Shown here: positions 6,282 to 11,354 of the stretch, piece by piece
Position numbering within the stretch: the first letter of the stretch is position 1
Layout: each line of letters starts with the position of its first letter
DNA from: Auxenochlorella pyrenoidosa
Lineage: Eukaryota; Chlorophyta; Trebouxiophyceae; Chlorellales; Chlorellaceae
Direction: 5' to 3'
Assembly (NCBI GenBank): GCA_001430745.1
Contig: KQ482046.1
Coordinates: forward strand, 350,824-362,177
DNA length: 11,354 nucleotides
Position numbers and translations under genes: made by a program
The notes under the pieces: model-generated
The model's database searches: none
Told to the model about the DNA's origin: nothing
The model's input: the letters and a program-made list of their open reading frames with translations, nothing else

Positions 6282-9200
6282 CTGCAGGGGAGGGGCAGGT
6301 GGGGAAGGCAGAAGTCGTGATACATTTATCACGAGCAGGCTGCAGGCTCATCGGAGAGCCAGTAGTCAGGCTGTCGAGCCGCAGCCTGCAGACAGCCGCC
6401 TGAGCGTGCTGTACAGCTGCACGAAAGGGCATGCTGGAAACCGCCTGCACACTCCAACACGCGCCGCCGGTGACCGTCTTTGCGTGTACTGAAGCCCAGG
6501 CGGCGCGCCTGCTGGACGTGCAGTACTAATGATTCAATTCCCTTATCAACTATCATAATCATGATGTAAAGAAATGCCCAGAAGGAGCTCACCGGTGATG
6601 ATGTCCTTGCGCGTGACCATGCCCGACACCAGCGGGTGCGGCGGCGACACAAACATGTGTCGCAGGCCCATGGTGCGGAACAGGCTGCCGGGGGGTTGGG
6701 GTTTGGGGGGCGGGGGGCGGGGGGGTGGGTCAGGGTGGGGCCTTTGCAGCCTGGTGGCGCCCAGGGCGTGCCGCGCTGCTTGGCACATCATTCGACTGCT
6801 GATGCGCACCCATCATGGATAGGGGAGCTGCACACGAGCAAGCGATGCCTGGGGTCACCCCGGGCCCCCCACATCCCAACCACCAATGAGGTATCAACCC
6901 AAGCGTCTGTTCGCAGTGGTGAGCCCCGCTCAAGCACCGCACGCGCTTGCAGCCGCCGCTGCAGCGCGCTGCAGGCAGCATGTGTACGCACGGTGACGCA
7001 GCCAAGCGGGCGCGCCCACAGATTGTGGGTTCAACCAAGGGTGAAGGCCTACCGGTAGCCCCGGCTCAGCGACGCGTCCTCATTGACTATGTATGGTGAG
7101 CGCTGCATGAAGGGCCGCAGATCCAGGAGTGCATCGAACTCCGAGGGGCTCAGCCCCGCAAGGATGGCCTCTTGGTCCTCTCGCACCCGGATCTGCAGCA
7201 GGGACCACAGCGCAGCGCAGCGCAGCGCGCGCAGCGTGGGCACGCAGAACTCGAGCGCGACCGGCTGCTCAAATTGGTACGGCCGCCACTCGGAGCGCAA
7301 GGGGGAACGTGAAGCGATGAGGGGATCCCAGAGCATGCATGATCAGACCTGCAGCCGCTCGCAGCACAGGTGCGGGGCCGGCATGGATGGCGGCGTGCAG
7401 CCCTGGCTTCCCTGCCCCTGCACCCTTCTTTGAGGCCCGCCCCACTGCCTGCCTCCCATGCTGCCCGTGCGCAACAACCCGCCATGCCGGGCCATCGCGG
7501 GCACCCCCCCCAGGCGCGTCCTCACCTTGAGGGGTATCTGCTGCATCTCTTCCAGCACCTGCTGCTGCTCGGCCCGGCTGCTGGGGATGTGAGACCCCTC
7601 GCTGCAGGGTGGGAAGGCAGGGGGGTTGCAGGGGGACGGGTGGCTGGTGGAAGGGGGGGCAGAGCAATGCTTCTCGGCAGCCAGCACGGCCAGCAGAGCG
7701 AGGCGAGACGTGACAGGCCAGCAATAAACCCAAAACCAGCCAACGGAAGCGCGCTCTCACTCTAACTGCGCTGCTGCTGCTGCCGCTGCGTAGTCTGCGC
7801 TGCTGCCATTGGCGAGCACTGCCCCTCCCGGGAAGTGCTGGCCGCCGCTGCTGCCCACGCGCTGCTGCTGCTGCTGGGCCAGCAGCGGGCTGTTGGCCTG
7901 CGGGTCGAGGAATCCTCGCCGCGAGCGCAGCAGGTGCAGCAGCGTGGACCTTAGGATGAGACCGTGCAGCTCAAACGGCTCTCCTACAGGAGGGGGTTGG
8001 TGGGTGGGCGGGGGTGGGGCTGGGGGGGAGACGTTGAAACGTACACCCATAGCTGGCAACATGCCCAGCCGGCTGGCGCGCCCTGGAGCGGCACTTGCGC
8101 CAGCCGCGCAGCACAGCTGCAGCGGTAGATGGTCAGGCACATGCACGTCAGCACCCTAGCTGGGGCAGGCAGGGGCAACAAGCAGCCGGGGTCCCAGTGT
8201 GGTGCGCGCAGGCTTGCCTGTTGTCCCTAGTGCCTTATCCACTTCCGGGGTGACCGGAAACGCCTGCAGGCCAGAGAGCACGCTGGGCGTGCTGAGCACG
8301 CTGAGCACGCCGGCATTGTGCCGCTGATATTAGCACCACGCAGGCAAGCAGGCCAGGCCGTGTAACACTGCTGCAGTGCCCCGACACGCCTGCAGCAGCC
8401 CGCAGCAGTCGCCCCGCATCCATGGCCGCTCTGCACAGAATCCCCACCCAGCGCGCCTCCCCCCCCCACCACCACCATGCCAGCAAGCGCCCGCTGCGCC
8501 TGTTGGCAGCTCACAAAAGTGCCCACCGCTCCCACCTGGTGGCTGCACATGCGCAGGGTGTCCACCAGGCGCCGCACTGGGACCACCGGCGGCAGCGCTA
8601 TGAGAGAAGTGGTCATCAGCTCCGACACTGTCAGCTTGTCATCAATCATCTGCAGGGTGGGGGTGGGGCAGTGTTCTTGACAGAGTTTTTCAAATTTGGT
8701 TGGAATCGAGAAGAGTTTCATTGATTGTTTGGGCTCGTCGGCGACGCAACAACCAAGGTCCCCGGGGCAGTCAGGGCCGGCCCGCCACCTGCGGACGCTG
8801 GCTGCTGGTATGCAAACAAGTCCCAAGCAAACAGGGGAGCACACAGCGCAGCCCTCGGCGGCGGCTGGCTGCTGGCGTGCAAACAAGTCCCAAGCAAACA
8901 GGGGCGCACGCAGCGCAGCCCTCGGCGGCAGTGCAGAGCCGGGTGCAGGCATACAGTATGCAAGACCTGCCTGGCAGTCAAGACAGTATGCCAGGCCTGC
9001 CTGCTGGTGCACGTCCAGCCTCGTGCGTACAGTACATGCATACACAGGGATACAGTATCACAAGGCCTGCCTGCTGGTGCACGTCCAGGGCGGGCTCATC
9101 CAGCACGGGCGCGCCACGCAGGCGCACATGCGTGTCGTCGATGCCCACCCCGTAGCGGTCGCCCACAATCTGTGGGGCAGGAGCGTGGGATGTGCACAGC

Positions 9201-11289
9201 AAGGGTGAGGGATACAGCGACCAGGATGCCCACCCCGTAGCGGTCGCCCACAACCTCTGCAGGGATGGGGCAGGGATGCGCGCGGCATGGCTGCGCACAG
9301 CAAGGGTGTGGAATGCGCGCAGCAAGGAAGCGCGCAGCAAGGGTGTGGGATGCGCGCAGCAAGGAAGCGCGCAGCAAGGGTGCGCACGGCAAGGGTGCGC
9401 GCAGCAGGGATCGATGGGCGCGGCGGCGAGGCCAGGGCGAGGGGCAGAGGACGTGAAGCCGCAGGCTGGCGCGCGGGCGGGAGCGGCGCCCGCCGGAACC
9501 CCCCCTTGGGAGGGCGCGCACAGCGGGTGGTCGCCGCTGAGCGGCGGCTGCGGCGCCGGTCCTGCCCCCCACCTTTGCAAAGAAGACTGTCTTTGCCCCA
9601 CCTTTGCAAAGAAGACTGTCAGCATGAGCGGGATGACCAGCTGCAGCGCCCCCGTCGTCTCCATCACCATCACCTGCGGCCGCAGGCATCGCAGAAGAAA
9701 ACAAGAGAAGGGGGGGTAGGTGGAGTTTGATTAAAGTGCACGGGCAGGGGGTGGTGGGTGCGACCATCACCGGCAGCCGCCCTGCATCCATCCACGAAGG
9801 CTGGCCGGGACTGAAGGTGCGCATGGGTTGGGTCCAGCGGGTGCCAGGGGCGGCAACCAGGGAGGCAGACAGCAGGCCGGGCCCGGGGCAGCAGGCCGGG
9901 CAAGCGGGCGGAGCCGTGCTGCAGGTGCTGGTGTTGCCAGGGGCAAGGCGCGAGGCGGAGCGGCCAGGGCATATAGCGCCTGATGTCAACCAACCACCCG
10001 TGGCACCCACCGTTGTCGTCATCGTCATGCGTGTGCTGCCTCCCAGGAATGCGGCGGCCCCTGCGGAGCAGAAGGCAGCACCCAGGCAGGACGGGGGTTG
10101 CGTGCTTGGCCTTGGGCAGGCTTGCAGCAGCACGGGGGAGCACGCCTCCTGACTTCGCACGCCACACCCGTGTGCCGGCACCCGATGTCATGTCTTTACC
10201 CCACTCACCGATGACAGAGTAAGCGGTGAGGGAGACGGGCAGCTGGCTTCCGGCCGCCTTCACAAGAAAGGCCACAAATCGGCCAGCCAGGCGGCCACCA
10301 GCGGCGCCAACAGCCAGCGAGGGCACAAACATGCCTGTTGTGGAGGGGCAGGGCGGGGGCCACGTGTAAGCAGGGATGGATGCAACAGGATTACCTGCCC
10401 ACAGTTGGTGCGCTGCACACTGGCTTAGTCCCGAGCAAACCATCATGAGGAGGTGCTCGCATGCCTGGCGGCCCGCGCCTGCGGACCGGCGCTGGCACGA
10501 CATGCACGCTGGGCCTGCCCACCTGTGCTGGCGCCCACGCCGTTGGTCCAGCACATCATGCAAAAGCAGAGGATGAAGAAGGGCAGGGTTGCGCCTAGAG
10601 GGAACTCCCAGGCCGGCCTGCAGGGAGCGGGTGGTACCGCAGAAGCTTCTCAGCACCGCGGAAAGTGCGCTGGTACTGCGGCCTGTGACAACATGCAATT
10701 GGGGCGAGCAAGCGCAGGCCGGCCATCTGACTGTGTTCAAGCAGCTGAGCGCCCTGTGAGCATGCAAAGCACGCGCCAAGGGGAGGAGGGGGCTGACCTA
10801 GCTTCTGGCAGCGGCTCTCCTAGGTGCATGACCAGCCGTAGCGCCTGCGGGCAAAAAAGGGCAGAGGCTGTGCTCGCTTGTGCGGCTCACATGGGGCGGG
10901 GTGCCCACCCGCGGCTCCCAGAAGGCAACCCCCGACGCAGGGACCTGCGCCAAACCGCAGCAGTGCGCCCAGGCCGCGCTGGCTATTGCATAGCGTGCGT
11001 GCTGCTGGCGGGAGGCGCCATGGACGCGACGGCAGGAGCTGCCCACAAGGCTCCTCCCGGCAGCACCAGCAAGCGGCGGCGCCCTCGCCTGCGCCAGCGG
11101 CACCAGCAGGCGGCACCAGCATCGCACCTGCGACAGCGGCACCAGAAACAGCTGGCCGTGGGCCGAGTAGGTGCCGTTGGGGCACCAGAGGCGCGGGAAG
11201 TGTTCCAGGCCGTCGGCTGGGGGGGTGCCCCCTCCTGCCAGGAAGTCCAGGTTCTTGTCGTCGTCGATCTCCAGGTACCGCAGGTCGTC
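5138..11289 (-). CDS. CLC-family chloride channel / anion-proton exchanger with two CBS domains (5' end missing)
   Basis: Membrane anion transporter of the CLC family, by eye closest to the eukaryotic CLC-6/7 and plant CLC-d group, which act on endomembranes. Sixteen exons join with consistent phases: 11289-11128, 10844-10798, 10617-10523, 10334-10209, 10060-10011, 9673-9602, 9169-9071, 8649-8536, 8263-8218, 7983-7761, 7601-7526, 7192-7053, 6684-6593, 6281-6217, 5912-5876 and 5331-5138, giving 545 codons and a TGA. Residues 102-106 are GMFVP, the third anion-site motif (GxFxP). GAAAFLGGSTRMT and METTGALQLVIPLML follow, then VGDRYGVGIDD, then CBS1 and CBS2. The GSGIP and GKEGP motifs, and so the gating glutamate that separates exchangers from channels, lie beyond the right edge; transport mode cannot be told here. 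The 3' end of exon 9169-9071 is uncertain, since donors after 9062, 9071 or 9083 all keep phase. Confidence 0.93.
6593..7192 (-). other. CBS domain 2 of the CLC protein
   Basis: Exon 7192-7053 carries LDLRPFMQRSPYIVNEDASL, and exon 6684-6593 carries LFRTMGLRHMFV and GMVTRKDIIT. This is the canonical CBS2 signature of eukaryotic CLC proteins, where the family shows SPY.V..-ASL, LFR..GLRH and G.VTRKD. The exons join through donor CG/GTAGGC (phase 2) and acceptor GGCAG at 6689-6685. The intron between them has a G-rich run on the plus strand (about 6690-6740), which is the C-rich tract ahead of the acceptor on the coding strand. Confidence 0.92.
7761..8649 (-). other. CBS domain 1 of the CLC protein with a low-complexity insert
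   Basis: Exon 8649-8536 encodes KLTVSELMTTSLIALPPVVP and RRLVDTLRMCSHQ. Exon 8263-8218 adds AFPVTPEVDKALGTT, and exon 7983-7761 adds ELHGLILRSTLLHLL, the second half of a CBS1 unit as seen in eukaryotic CLC proteins. The last exon continues with a linker rich in Gln, Ser, Gly and Ala: a run of five Gln (about 7873-7859) and a run of seven Ala near its end. The linker joins exon 7601-7526, which is rich in Gln and Glu (AEQQQVLEEMQQ) and possibly helical. CBS pairs often bind adenine nucleotides and gate the transporter; binding here is inferred from the family. Confidence 0.88.
8218..8263 (-). other. Short CLC exon ending at an apparent GC splice donor
   Basis: The exon encodes AFPVTPEVDKALGTT and must end in phase 1 to join the next exon at CTGTAG/GAGAGCC, giving GEPFELHG. 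The only site that fits is ACAG/GCAAGC at 8218/8217. AG/GCAAG is the recognised consensus of GC-AG introns. The GT dinucleotides inside the exon (after TTTCCG and after CCGGAA) leave phase 0 and break the frame. Confidence 0.72.
8797..8930. repeat. Two-copy 67-base tandem repeat in a CLC intron
   Basis: Units 8797-8863 and 8864-8930 are adjacent and differ at only a few positions. Both contain GCAAACAAGTCCCAAGCAAA. The array lies in the intron between exons 9169-9071 and 8649-8536. No coding role is apparent. Confidence 0.92.
8950..9088. repeat. 70-base-period direct repeat of the end of a CLC exon
   Basis: A 26-base identical segment occurs at 8993-9018 and 9063-9088. The second is the 3' end of exon 9169-9071 (LDVHQQ on the minus strand), and the first is a copy within the following intron. 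The flank ACAGTAT precedes both copies on the plus strand, and a shorter related copy (ACAGTATGCAAGACCTGCCT) lies near 8953-8972. The duplication makes the true donor ambiguous. Confidence 0.85.
9140..9253. repeat. 85-base-period direct repeat of the start of a CLC exon
   Basis: A 29-base identical segment occurs at 9140-9168 and 9225-9253. The first copy is the 5' end of exon 9169-9071 (TTGTGGGCGACCGCTACG on the minus strand). The second lies in the preceding intron and has its own AG just upstream (CTGCAGAG), so it is a partial copy of an exon with a potential acceptor. Confidence 0.9.
9285..9411. repeat. 37-base minisatellite in a CLC intron
   Basis: AGCAAGGGTG starts at 9299, 9336 and 9373, giving three units of 37 bases built from shorter GCGCGCAGCAAGG motifs. 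A related fragment lies near 9198-9209. The array sits in the intron that also holds the duplicated exon pieces. Confidence 0.88.
9567..9620. repeat. 29-base-period direct repeat across the donor of a CLC exon
   Basis: A 25-base identical segment occurs at 9567-9591 and 9596-9620. On the minus strand it covers the end of exon 9673-9602 (TVFFAK) and its donor AAAG/GTGGGG, so a second copy of the exon end plus donor lies 29 bases into the intron. The first donor keeps the frame; use of the second would shift it. Confidence 0.9.
9602..11289 (-). other. CLC membrane domain, C-terminal half (exons 1-6 of those visible)
   Basis: These exons encode visible residues 1-184. The first holds an acidic loop (EIDDDKNLDF) and CPNGTY, where Asn38 sits in an NxT sequon; the equivalent loop in relatives carries a similar CPxxxY motif. 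Hydrophobic runs such as LPFFILCFCMMCW, the anion-site GMFVPSLAVGAA and LQLVIPLMLTVFFAK match the last helices of the CLC fold. Two exons are very short (47 and 50 bases) but are required for phase and sequence continuity. The acceptor before the first exon is CTAG at 11293-11290. The upstream 65 bases are a pyrimidine-rich intron end, with no further coding visible. Confidence 0.9.
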
Positions 11290-11354
11290 CTAGCAAATGA
11301 GTGGGCGGGTGGGGGGTGGGGGAGGGGAATGTGGGGATGGTGGCGTGTATGTGC

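Noticed and set aside
6515..6535. TACTAAT branch-point-like sequence on the plus strand
   Set aside because: No plus-strand gene exists here, so a branch-site role is unsupported.
7005..7040. tRNA T-arm-like sequence (GGGTTCAACC)
   Set aside because: No matching acceptor stem, D arm or anticodon arm could be found around it.
8227..9045. 272-codon minus-strand frame with repeated QAGLAY motifs
   Set aside because: Only the CBS1 segment is real; the repeated motifs are translations of intron duplications.
9285..9411. Possible CRISPR-like array
   Set aside because: Units are contiguous 37-base tandem copies without distinct spacers, in a eukaryotic intron.
9096..10181. 361-codon minus-strand open frame
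   Set aside because: It merges pieces of CLC exons with intron repeats, and the recognisable CLC segments occur in different frames joined by splice sites, so the uninterrupted frame is accidental.
9670..10779. 369-codon minus-strand open frame
   Set aside because: It includes the true exon with GMFVP in frame, but the rest is intron or off-frame sequence.

Overview
The window looks like nuclear DNA of a GC-rich green alga (Chlorophyta). It is dense in G+C, and its genes are cut into many short exons (37 to 223 bases) with GTGAGN-type donors and CTGCAG-type acceptors. It also carries simple repeats inside introns, a possible TGTAA polyadenylation signal and a Ser-Pro-rich (SPSPPPP) wall-protein-like tract. 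No species can be named from the sequence alone. All convincing coding sequence is on the minus strand; the long plus-strand and off-frame ORFs are by-products of GC richness.

Right part (about 11289 down to 5138): the 3' two thirds of a eukaryotic CLC chloride channel / anion-proton exchanger gene. I could join 16 exons with matching phases. They encode the last membrane helices (including the GMFVP anion-site motif), two CBS domains and a polar C-terminal tail. The start of the gene lies beyond the right edge. A stretch of about 615 bases after the stop, ending at a TGTAA on the minus strand, fits its 3' UTR.

Middle (about 4523 to 4023): a gene-free spacer, presumably the promoter and 5' leader of the next gene.

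Left part (4022 down to 1, running off the left edge): a second minus-strand gene of 13 phase-matched exons. It encodes a signal peptide, a six-repeat NHL beta-propeller with an EF-hand-like calcium loop inserted in the third repeat, and then, after an intron whose donor overlaps an in-frame TGA, a regular SPSPPPP repeat. This predicts a secreted or wall-associated propeller protein that could be made without the proline-rich tail if the last visible intron is retained.

The two genes are neighbours in tandem, and nothing in the sequence ties their functions together. The most unusual DNA is in the introns. Three splice junctions around two consecutive CLC exons are duplicated as short direct repeats. 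One CLC intron appears to use a GC-AG splice pair. A 37-39 base palindromic element occurs three times in the NHL gene, twice as an inverted pair bracketing a 63-base exon that could be skipped in frame. No complete new system is evident; the window is two recognisable gene families with odd gene architecture.
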